Origin: Priapulus caudatus
Taxonomy: Eukaryota; Priapulida; Priapulimorpha; Priapulimorphida; Priapulidae
Reading direction: 5' to 3'
Length of the DNA stretch: 26,426 nt
Assembly (NCBI RefSeq): GCF_000485595.1
Contig: NW_014577941.1
Location: 228,041 to 254,466 of the forward strand
A program made the position numbers and the translations under genes. Below the pieces are notes generated by a model. It saw nothing but the letters and a program-made list of their open reading frames with translations, made no database searches and was not told the origin of the DNA. Shown piece after piece: positions 18,690 to 26,426 of this stretch; the first letter of the stretch is position 1, and the number at the start of each line of letters is the position of its first letter.

Positions 18690-18985
18690 GTTAACGTCCT
18701 ATATTCGCCTATTAATTAAAGCAAGGTTTACTTCTGATAATGTTCAATTATCCTGATGAATGTAAGGGTTACTTCTGATAATGGTTCGTTTTCCTGATGA
18801 AAACATGTTTTACGTCTGTTGAGATTATGTTTTGCTAGTGTTAATGTGATGTTTAACTGATTAAAGCAAGTTTTACTTTTGTTACCGTCATGTTTAACTG
18901 ATTAAGGAAAGTGTTACTTCTGTTAATGTCATGTTTAACTGATTAAGGCAAGGTTAACGTATGTTAATGCTCTATTTTCCTGTTG
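18690..18985. repeat. Degenerate minisatellite of about 41 bp
   Basis: Units like TTACTTCTGTTAATGTCATG followed by TTTAACTGATTAA and GCAAG recur at about 18727, 18768, 18808, 18871, 18911 and 18953. It directly follows the amine-oxidase-like exon. Confidence 0.75.
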
Positions 18986-19196
18986 CTGATACAGACAGGA
19001 TTGCTAAAGAGTAGCGTAAATTCAGATTTCGTTAGATGATATAGGTCTATAATTGTTTGCATGTATAGGAAAAATAGCTAGGAAACTAACCACCAGATGG
19101 CTGCTCGTAATTTGCATTTCAAAGTATTTATCACAATCACAGACAAATCATTTTGCAATATCAAACAACATCATATTGCACTATATGTGAATTTTC

Positions 19197-19252
19197 GATA
19201 ATAATAATAATAATAACAATAATAATAATATTAATAATAATAATGATAATAA
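19197..19252. repeat. AAT microsatellite
   Basis: (AAT)n with a few interruptions. Confidence 0.95.
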
Positions 19253-19398
19253 CACGCAACACGGTCGTGTATTTGCTTACGTGAAGGTCTTTTTATTACA
19301 AATCATAACGTAAGTCAACATTCGATCACGACGATTCGATACAGGAGGTCGCTCCGGACAACAGGTCGCATCACCGGATATCCGGTAACACTCTTCCT

Positions 19399-19466
19399 CT
19401 ACGTCATCAGCGTGACGTCATCGTAGCGACATCATAGGTCTATTGCGCGGGAGGGGTGCATATAAG
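19399..19466 (+). promoter_or_regulatory. Candidate promoter: CRE palindrome and TATA box
   Basis: CTACGTCATCAGCGTGACGT through CGTAG at 19399-19426 is near-palindromic and holds one full TGACGTCA and one half CRE. TATAAG lies at 19461-19466, about 40 bp downstream. No gene was recognised beyond it, and a Helitron begins at 19524, where transcribed sequence would be expected. Confidence 0.45.
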
Positions 19467-19523
19467 AGCGGAAAGTTACAGCTGTGTGTACTATTATACA
19501 GCTGGTGACTATTATATAACGTA

Positions 19524-19974
19524 CTAGCGGGATACCCGACGTTGCCTGGGAAAATCAGTGGCGTTACTCAGTTGGTGACCGCTTGGTTGAAAGGAAAATA
19601 CACCCCCCCCCCCAAAAAAAGGGGAAAAAAGGAAAAAAAGGGAAAATATAAGTTCCCCAGCTGGGACTCGAACCCGGAATCCCGGTGTAGGAGACGGATG
19701 TTCTAGCGATTAGGCCACTACGCCGTTAAGGGTATACCCATGGATGCACACGTACGCGATGTTAATCTGTACGCACCGCCATCTATTGATGAATAGAATT
19801 TTTATGATATTTTTTGCTTTTTAACTTTTTAAAATTTTCCGCCAGTTTTAATTAACCTCTGTGGGCTAATTCTGTGCATGATTCTGAAAATATCTTTAGT
19901 TTTCCTCTAGGCTACGGAGTTCTCCAGTTATGCGAGTGCGAATTAATTAGGCTGACCAATTTTATATATATAGA
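19524..19974 (-). mobile_element. Non-autonomous Helitron
   Basis: On the - strand it begins TCTATATATATAAAATTGG at 19974 and ends CCCGCTAG at 19524. It is preceded by A and followed by T, so the insertion is between A and T. Just inside the CTAG end is CCCAGGCAACGTCGGGTA, a decayed form of the GC-rich terminal hairpin common in invertebrate Helitrons. 5'-TC, 3'-CTAG, hairpin and AT target are the four Helitron marks. There is no Rep/helicase coding. C- and A-runs at 19601-19642 look like slippage. Confidence 0.75.
19653..19725 (-). pseudogene. tRNA-Arg(CCT)-like sequence inside the Helitron
   Basis: On the - strand GTAGTGGCCTAATCGCTAGA and CTCCTAC lead to GGGATTCCGGGTTCGAGTCC and CAGCTGGGGA. 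This parallels metazoan tRNA-Arg(CCT) through the A box (AGTGGCCTAAT), the anticodon loop and a perfect B box GGTTCGAGTCC. The acceptor-stem 5' half no longer pairs with CTGGGGA, and the anticodon stem is mismatched, so it is not a working tRNA. It could be a captured tRNA pseudogene or a SINE head. Confidence 0.65.
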
Positions 19975-20465
19975 TATTGTGTTGTTGCGCATATATTCAC
20001 ATGTCAGCACGTGTATAACGTCCAGTGAAGTACACAGCAGGATGGATTGTTGAAACATTACAGTAGAGACACAGTGTAAAAAAACAAACATGACAGACGC
20101 GATATGATAGCGTAGAAACACTGCTTAGAAATTACATTATAAAGAAGAAGATAGAGATTCGAATTCAGCTATTTTGCGAACTTGTTCTGAAAGAAACAAA
20201 AAGAACATCTTGATATAAGTAAATTCTCTTCCTCTGCCTCCTCATCCTCAGCTTAAAAGACGAGGGAAAAACTTAATCACAATCCGGGAGAAGTCTTACC
20301 ATTGTAATCTAAAATCTCATTCGTTTTCTCGCGAGATATCTTCGCGTGGTCACGTGTATTTACATCGATATTGCTGCATGCGCGCGTTAGGCAGAATTAT
20401 GCTTCGTACGTTCATGTATATATATATAACTACTATTGCTGCAAATAACACCGTCATGTACAGCT
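19975..20465. other. No gene seen
   Basis: AT-rich unique sequence with a short TATATATATA run at 20417. No conserved coding segment was recognised. Confidence 0.5.
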
Positions 20466-20480
20466 AGACTGTGCAGTATG

Positions 20481-20485
20481 TGCGC

Positions 20486-20556
<71 letters not shown>

Positions 20557-20620
20557 CGTGTACGTGTGTACGTGTGTAAGTGTGTGTGCGCGTGTGTGTA
20601 TGTGTGCGTATCAGGGTGTG
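20481..20620. repeat. CG/TG microsatellite
   Basis: A (CG)n run followed by about 50 bp of (TG)n and variant TGCG/TACG units. Confidence 0.97.
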
Positions 20621-20749
20621 TGTTTATTCTAGTATTGCTACAATACTCCCCCAACGCTCCACGTGCTGTGGGACATACGTCACGTACTCAGTCTACAAGT
20701 TACTGCTGTGAGTGTACGCACGAGCAAGATACCCGAGTACCGAGTACAT

Positions 20750-20885
20750 CTCCGTGTACCCGCATGTACGTGCGTGTATCTGCGTGTACGTGCGTGTACG
20801 TGCGTTTATCTCCGTGTACTCGCGTGAACGTGCGTGTATCTGCGTGTACCTGTGTGTACGTGCGTTTATCTCCGTGTACTCGGTG
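20750..20885. repeat. 60-bp tandem repeat built from 6/12-bp GTGTAC-type units
   Basis: TCCGTGTAC at 20750, 20810 and 20870 marks two full 60-bp units. Each is made of diverged TGCGTGTACG hexamer/dodecamer steps. Confidence 0.8.
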
Positions 20886-21049
20886 CGTATATTCTGCGTG
20901 TACGTGAGGTGTACCCGCGGTGTACGTGCCGGTACCCCCTCCTGTGCGGTGCCTCCCTCAAGCCAGCCATTCGTCTTACAAACATTGCATAGCTTCAGCC
21001 GTCCGTTTTCGTGCCGCAGATCGACCCCAGGTCATGAATAATATTTAAC

Positions 21050-21660
21050 GACTGGTTGTAATATACTGAGTAGTGGAGTTTGAAGGCTATAATGTCACCA
21101 ACATATATGAATCTTGTTTTTCACTTGAATGATGAAGAGGTTAAGAAATAATGATTAGTTAATCAAATCAACATATTGAAGAGGATACATTCGTTGTTTG
21201 TGGTTAGCATTATTGTATCTATCTTTACTCTGCGACAAGCGAAGGGCTATAATAGACTGTAGGCGAGACGGATCTTACGAGAGCCAAACCTCTCATAACT
21301 TGAGATTAAAATGAAAATAACCAGTTACAACAAGAATTGTAATTATAGTGATATTATATTTTATATTAATGAGTAAACTGTGTGTTTTTCATAATAAATA
21401 CATGGAAAAACTTACTTATCTACTGATATGAACTAAACAAAATATTGACAAATGGCGTTTGTTCCTCTTGTTTTGAAGGGTTGTGTCCGTCAAAGCAAAT
21501 CAAAGCAGCCAATCAGAGCACCCGTGTAGAACGTTTACGCATTTGCGGCACTGATCTCTAGTAATATAATCTGGATAGGGCATTGGCACGTGTCAGTGAC
21601 GCTACACGTCCGCCACTTTCCACTCGTAAAAGTATAGGGAATCCGATCTAGCTGCGAGCG
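21050..21660. other. No gene seen
   Basis: AT-rich then moderately GC-rich sequence. A CCAAT motif lies near 21511 (GCAGCCAATCAGAGC). No exon could be supported. Confidence 0.4.
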
Positions 21661-21664
21661 ACTA

Positions 21665-21773
21665 CTAGCATAGACTGGTCCGCGCTCGACAGTTCCACTC
21701 GCGTTACACTGACGCGCGCGGAGCGCTCACTTAACCGAGTGGAACTGTCGAGCCCGGACCAGTCTACTGCTAG
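21665..21773. repeat. Hairpin with 37/38-nt arms and 34-nt loop
   Basis: The left arm 21665-21701 starts CTAGCATAGACTGGTCCG and ends CTCGACAGTTCCACTCG. The right arm 21736-21773 is its reverse complement with one mismatch and one bulged base. The loop is 21702-21735. Arm length resembles a primary microRNA stem, but a small foldback element is equally possible. Confidence 0.8.
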
Positions 21774-21779
21774 CAATCT

Positions 21780-22285
21780 CCACTGCCAAAGCAACTTTAC
21801 CTTCTCCAGAAAATTCATTTCAAATTCATTTGTTAGAGTAGAGAATGCCATCCTCGTGCAGTACCGTCAATGCACCTACACTGCAGTTTAAGGGGATGTG
21901 GAAGACAATCGTTTATAAGTTTGAATAAAAATGGCAAATTTATGATAAAAGCAGGCATTATCATACTGATCCAACTTCAATTTTTCTGTGGAAAATCCTG
22001 CCAGCGATGCGTACTACTACTACTAGTACTTAGTATATGTAGCTAGTCAAATGTCCTTGTAACACCCTTGAAACCTAACTATATATTGTGTAATGGTTAA
22101 CTGACAGTATTTGGTAGTTGAATGACCGCTAATGCATTATGCATTTTATATGTTTAAGTAGTTTGGAAATTAAATTAAGAAATTGAGCATTTCATAACGC
22201 TAGCGCAGTACAGGCTACAGGCTGTGTATTGTAATTTGTTGTTTTGTGTGTGCGACCCGCCACAGCCACAGGCACAGGCACTTGT
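21780..22285. other. No gene seen
   Basis: AT-rich sequence with ACTACTACTACTAGTACTTAG near 22010-22030. No credible coding frame. Confidence 0.4.
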
Positions 22286-22287
22286 AA

Positions 22288-22405
22288 CCCGACCAGGCTT
22301 GCGGACGTATTGTCTATACTATAGGGTATCTAACCTACTAGGTATTCTATACCAGATACTATATAGGTATTCTAACCTAGCAATACCGTTTCTTGGAGCT
22401 AAGTG
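22288..22405 (+). repeat. Inverted repeat pair, left member
   Basis: AACCCGACCAGGCTTG near 22288 and TAACCTAGCAATACCGTTTC near 22373 recur in opposite orientation at 25020-25097. The stretch between is TATA/CTATAC-rich in this copy. Confidence 0.7.
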
Positions 22406-22959
22406 CACTTGGATGCGTTTCAATATATATTTATGCTCAGTGGCAGCAGCTAGCGTTCGGCAGCCCAGCGTGTTGTTGCCAGAGTGAAGCATTTTGGACG
22501 GGCATTTACAGGAAATTGTCTGCAATAAATATGAAAAAGAAATAGAAAAACATTAAAAACTTTGGGTAACTGGAAGTAAATAGAGTTGTCGTGCGCGACT
22601 CCTAAGTTTCTCAGGTTTCGCGCGTACGAAGTTAATTGTGGAATATTGTGTGCTTATGCGATAATGCTTATTGCGTAATATGTGTGCACCATGCGTTTAT
22701 ATGCACAACTAAATGATGCGCAATGTACGTAATCGGTGCAACGATGATGTTACAATGATGCTGTACAAGGGAGCTGCCATCGCCGCAAGCCAAGTCCTCG
22801 TAAAGTTTATGTGACGCCCACTACCTCCATACGGCCATGGTAGGGTGTACGCTCAACTAACTATAAGTGCATTGTTCTTCCCATAACAGTTTCTGCATGC
22901 ATGAGACATTTATATATTAATGCCTGTTTGTTGGGCAACTATGCTCCATATGTTGCTGA

Positions 22960-23005
22960 GGGAAGAGTATAGTGCCCGAAGCGTAGGCGAGGCACTATCC
23001 TTCCC
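22960..23005. repeat. Hairpin GGGAAGAGTATAGTGCC / GGCACTATCCTTCCC
   Basis: Arms of 15-17 nt around a 14-nt loop (CGAAGCGTAGGCGA). A second GTGCCC-type hairpin lies at 23284-23322, so the two may mark the ends of one small element. Confidence 0.7.
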
Positions 23006-23283
23006 AAAGCAAACACTATGAGAGCAAGTGCCCCCACAAGCAGCATTAATGGTTTTGTAGTGCACAAACATGACTTTGCAATCTACTCGGCAAAATATAA
23101 GTGAAATAAAAAAATCTGGAGGCGGCTCCATGTTGTTGTCGTCATGGACTGGTTAACAATGCTGGTCTCGCCACTTTGTGATTGACTCAGGAAAACTGCT
23201 AGCAGGTAAGGGGAAATTGAATTTCGAACATGCAAATAACAATGGCATAAAGTGAATAACATAAATAAACAATGGCGTCGCGC

Positions 23284-23322
23284 AAGCAATAGTGCCCGGC
23301 TCAGCGCGGGCACTGATTGTTT
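23284..23322. repeat. Hairpin CAATAGTGCCC / GGGCACTGATTG
   Basis: Imperfect inverted repeat around GGCTCAGCGC. It shares the TAGTGCCC arm with the hairpin at 22960-23005. Confidence 0.6.
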
Positions 23323-23642
23323 TCATAGTACTGGACCGTTTAGCCAATGGAAGTTTCAACGATTTATCACGTGATGGCGCTAATTTATATTTGTGACCTA
23401 AATGCCTAGGATTTCTACGGTGGCAAGTCGCTGGGTATTGTTTTAGCCAAAATCAAGAATAATGGAGTCATCACCTGGTGAAATTTCTGATTTCAATGTA
23501 TTTACACTGTCTATAGATTTTCTTTCATCTGCCGCCAGCGATAATCCATTCTGATTTGTAACAACACCATTAAAATTGCCATTTAAAATGACTCATGACC
23601 TTTTGTCTTTGGTTTGACTTGTAATATAACTGAACCTGAGAA

Positions 23643-24020
23643 GTGTTTGACTCTGATAATAGTACCCCACATTGTAGATTTCGCTGTGTTGCGTGTGATA
23701 CTCACTGTGCCGACTGGCTTGAAGGCGTCCCGTCCGTCGACCTCCACCGGACGGCGGTAACGGCTGACGGTCAACCCAGGCTCCTGATGATTCGTTCCGC
23801 TGACCAACGGAGCAGTTCCGACTCTCGGGGCGTTAGCAACCAGCCTACGGCCACCCAAGTTCCCAGTTCTTTGAACGAGGTTCAAAATGGATTTCAGTCA
23901 GCGACTTTAGCTAAGGTTTTGGCGGATTTTAGTTGCGACGTAGTTAAGATTTCAATGGATATCCTTCAACGATTTTGCTTGGGTTTCCTGCGCGACTCAT
24001 CTCGATCGCCCGTGCCTTGA
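23643..24020 (+). CDS. Unassigned ORF, 125 codons
   Basis: Not recognised. It starts MFDSDNSTPHCRFRCVACDT. It includes a CVACDTHCADW cluster of Cys/His that could bind metal. The C-terminal part, SLNEVQNGFQSATLAKVLAD and FSCDVVKISMDILQRFCLGF, is amphipathic and looks protein-like rather than repeat-derived. Base composition is mixed and no microsatellite underlies it. It might be an exon, a small single-exon gene or a retroelement gag fragment. The start Met is unsupported and the true coding part may begin nearer 23720. Confidence in coding status is low. Confidence 0.3.
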   Translation: MFDSDNSTPHCRFRCVACDTHCADWLEGVPSVDLHRTAVTADGQPRLLMIRSADQRSSSDSRGVSNQPTATQVPSSLNEVQNGFQSATLAKVLADFSCDVVKISMDILQRFCLGFLRDSSRSPVP

Positions 24021-24024
24021 GCCG

Positions 24025-24720
24025 GATCCTTACTGGTTCACGTTCTATGTGTCATGAGTCACCTATATTATAGAGCCGATCCGCGCACGCTAATGTAAGT
24101 GTATTTAGTCTGATGTTTCTTCTTTGACATAAACTCGTTGCGTTGGATGGCTGATGCATAAAGTAATTCATCCTCCGTTGTCCGAATCTATGTCTTCCTT
24201 CGTTCGCACCACACACGACGGCAAGTTCAGTCCGAGTCACAATCCAGTGATCGATCTTAGAACGACCGGAGGAAGTTATTGCCGGCATTACACAAATTAA
24301 CGGGGATCACGCAAGGGGGAACATACTGTATACACCATATTTTCCGGCGTAACAGATATTTTCGCGAATTCGAGACTTGATGAACAAATTTCGGCGGTGT
24401 ATTTAATTTCGCGGTCGGTGATATTTTTTAACTACCCAGGGCCACAAACTGCGCAACTGTAATACTAAAGGTGGCATTTATTTGGTATGGATTTCATTTT
24501 CTACTGTAGTTCACATAAATATCAAGATTTTGGTGGACAATGGCATATATCTTATTGAACCTACTTGCTACTGCTACCACAACTGAGCAAAATTAAATAT
24601 ATTTCTTGTTTGTTATGCATTTTCCAAACTTTTTAATAAATTTTTATTGAAACCAGAATAATTTGTAACAATCTGTTTTCATTCAAGAATATGCCAGCCC
24701 ACACTGACATGTCAAGGAAA
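24025..24720. other. No gene seen
   Basis: Mostly AT-rich. ATATTTTCCGGCG and ATATTTTCGCGAATTCGAG (24340-24375) resemble ends of invertebrate MITEs, but no matching opposite end was found. Confidence 0.35.
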
Positions 24721-24763
24721 GTTAAAGCCAAGGTGCAAGCCCGGGGTGCGGGCTGATATTGCA

Positions 24764-24853
24764 AGTCGGGCCAATATAATGATTGGCAACCAATCGTCAG
24801 ATATTAGTGCGAAGAATTAACCGATATTGGCCCAATATAGCCCTGATGCTGTT
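24764..24853. repeat. Imperfect inverted repeat GGGCTGATATTG / CAATATAGCCC
   Basis: GGGCTGATATTG...GGGCCAATAT on the left pairs with ATATTGGCCCAATATAGCCC on the right, with a short gap in one arm. Confidence 0.55.
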
Positions 24854-25019
24854 TTGCTGTCCTGGGTATATGCTATACCTAGTATATATAGCCTATAGTA
24901 GTAATATCTCATTACTATAGCATCATATATGTATTTATGCTAATCATGATATGCTATAATATGTACGGCTAATGCATGCATAGCTAATACCTAGTAATAG
25001 TAATGCTATATTTAAGCCT

Positions 25020-25097
25020 TACTTCCAAAGAAACGGTATTGCTAGGGTTAAAAGTACCGTATATGACGGTCAGTCCACACAAGCCTGGTCGGGTTAA
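25020..25097 (-). repeat. Inverted repeat pair, right member
   Basis: GAAACGGTATTGCTAGGGTTA and CAAGCCTGGTCGGGTT are the reverse complement of the motifs at 22288-22405. Flanking sequence (24860-25300) is a TATA/CTATAC-rich low-complexity zone. Confidence 0.7.
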
Positions 25098-25429
25098 TAT
25101 TTAGCCTATATAATGGCTATTATAAATATTATATGCCTGGGCCGCTTAGTTTATAAGTTATAATTTATAAGACTAATAAGCTAAATAAGTTAATAAATAT
25201 AGTATATATAATCTTCATCTTCATATATGATATATGTAGGCTATGTAATGCTATATGCTATACCTATATGCAATATTTACCTATATGCTTATACATATAT
25301 TTTAATACTTTCATGTAGTTCAATCAACTTGTGTTTTGTGTTCATGATCCCAGCTCAGTTTTGTTTCAATACGAAATGGTAACAAGAATTCTTATAGATG
25401 GTAGAATAGGCTGTGGCAGACTAAGCTAG

Positions 25430-25453
25430 CACGTGACTCCGTGACGTCACGTG
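25430..25453. promoter_or_regulatory. CACGTG / TGACGTCACGTG palindromic cluster
   Basis: CACGTGACTCCGTGACGTCA followed by CGTG holds two E-boxes and a CRE in 24 bp. It lies about 440 bp upstream of the possible first exon at 25890. Confidence 0.4.
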
Positions 25454-25859
25454 AAAAATTATTATATCGTGTAAATTCTTCTGTTTCCTTTACTGCATAC
25501 ATGTATCGTATATACATAATCCATAATTTATATAATCTCTTAAGTAATGGATCAAAAAAAACGTTTTTTTCATGCTAACTTTGAATAATAGAATAAGTGC
25601 GTTTTCTTATTTTTTTCATTTGAAAGTGTTGTGGGGCAGCAGACCGGCAGATCACTTTTAGTGAGTGGTTGGAAGATGAGCGCTGTGGGCGTCACTTTTC
25701 ATGTTAAGCGCGGATAGGCCAAGCCGCTATCCCAGATATATTATAGAGATCAGTGATTGCGGTAACGGAAAAAAAATAGACCGCCCCCGCGCGCTTTATG
25801 CTGTGGCTTGCGGGCCTCGAATGGTATCGGAAGCAGGCCACCTCGCAACACGCCTTTTG

Positions 25860-25951
25860 TTTACATATTAAGCTTTGTGACATCCAGGATGGCGGGTGGA
25901 GTTCGCGATGATAACCTCAGTAATTTCTGAGAATTTTCTTAAGGTGCGTGG
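25860..25951 (+). other. Possible 5' exon of a gene running off the right edge
   Basis: ATCCAGGATGGCGGGTGGAG at 25882-25901 resembles the YY1-like ATGGCGG start context of many metazoan first exons. The ATG frame is open for 13 codons. A donor could be GTAATT at 25920 or the better AAG|GTGCGT near 25943-25948. No matching protein is recognised and no clear next exon is seen to 26426. Confidence 0.25.
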
Positions 25952-25999
25952 GAACATTTACCAATTTAGTGTGTCAGTTAGACACGGATATGTTCACAG

Positions 26000-26426
26000 T
26001 AGGTACTAACCTGAAATGTGTTTTCACATACTTCACGCTATTTTTGGCACACAGGCGTGGATGCATTGTGGAAAAATTGTGTGAATATTTATTTTATGAG
26101 ACGTTCCAAGTGCCTGTGCTTTCAAAAACGTCTGTACGTCAATGCAACGTGTCGTCAGAGCCACAACTTCAAACACAAATTTATCTCTGTTATTGTTTAC
26201 GCCTGACTGCGTGATGATCAGGGAGGGGTGCAGTAAGAGAGACACATTTTCTTTTGGGGTTATCACGAAAAAACGACAAATCCACTTTGACAATTTCATG
26301 GGCCATTTCAATGGAAGCTCTCATATGGACCCCCCAGACAACCCTTTGACTGACTAGTCCAAACATTGAAAGTGTGTATATTGCTATCTAATTTAGCCGC
26401 CGAATAGTTCTTATTCAGAAAAAGTC
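26000..26426. other. No gene supported
   Basis: Overlapping open frames of 60-92 codons occur on both strands. A good acceptor-like CACACAG precedes 26056. None of the frames resembles a known family, so I leave the region unassigned. Confidence 0.35.

Noticed and set aside
19653-19725. Functional tRNA-Arg(CCT) gene
   Set aside because: The acceptor stem does not pair and the anticodon stem is mismatched. It also lies inside a Helitron.
26018-26357. Cys/Arg-rich frames near the right edge, considered as a zinc-binding exon
   Set aside because: Several frames on both strands are equally open and no ordered Cys/His pattern of a known domain is present.

Overview
The window is eukaryotic nuclear DNA, almost certainly from a protostome invertebrate. 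Coding sequence is sparse and split by GT-AG introns. The exons are GC-rich against AT-rich introns. Microsatellites, minisatellites and DNA-transposon remnants fill most of the space, and a 25-N scaffold gap lies at 15990-16014. The allatotropin-type neuropeptides, closest from memory to the insect form, point to a protostome. They do not fix the phylum.

Layout, left to right. (1) 217-3037, + strand: the last four coding exons of QTRT2, the non-catalytic subunit of the eukaryotic queuine tRNA-ribosyltransferase. Intron 1 holds a 77-bp minisatellite and a TTAA-flanked MITE. The last 3' splice site, with the first 30 nt of the terminal exon, is repeated in tandem as six 49-bp units. (2) 3715-5130: a degenerate repeat array split by a 553-bp inverted-repeat transposon with a 5-bp target duplication. 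(3) 5966-8958, + strand: a complete three-exon gene for a 120-residue prohormone with two allatotropin-like amidated peptides. Its 3' UTR carries about ten 42-bp repeats rich in inverted symmetry and ends at a poly(A) signal near 9644. (4) 10160-11130: a satellite of about 72-73 bp. Two E2F-like sites and a TATA box follow it directly. (5) 12525-16700: three diverged copies of a dispersed repeat, a CpG-rich block without a recognisable gene, and long CT and CA tracts. (6) 18066-18650: a monoamine-oxidase-like exon. The sequence at its proposed acceptor is also present upstream in inverted orientation. (7) 19380-19975: a CRE/TATA promoter-like cluster, then a 451-bp non-autonomous Helitron on the - strand containing a decayed tRNA-Arg(CCT)-like sequence. 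(8) 20400-26426: mostly intergenic, with microsatellites, a 37-bp-arm hairpin, other inverted repeats, one unassigned 125-codon ORF and a possible first exon near 25890.

The recognised genes are functionally unrelated: tRNA queuosine modification, a neuropeptide precursor and an amine oxidase fragment. They are neighbours, not an operon or pathway. The most unusual feature is the QTRT2 array of duplicated splice acceptors. Each copy keeps the zinc-ligand histidine codon while the reading frame downstream rotates. The neuropeptide gene, with one peptide copy on a frame-neutral exon, comes second.
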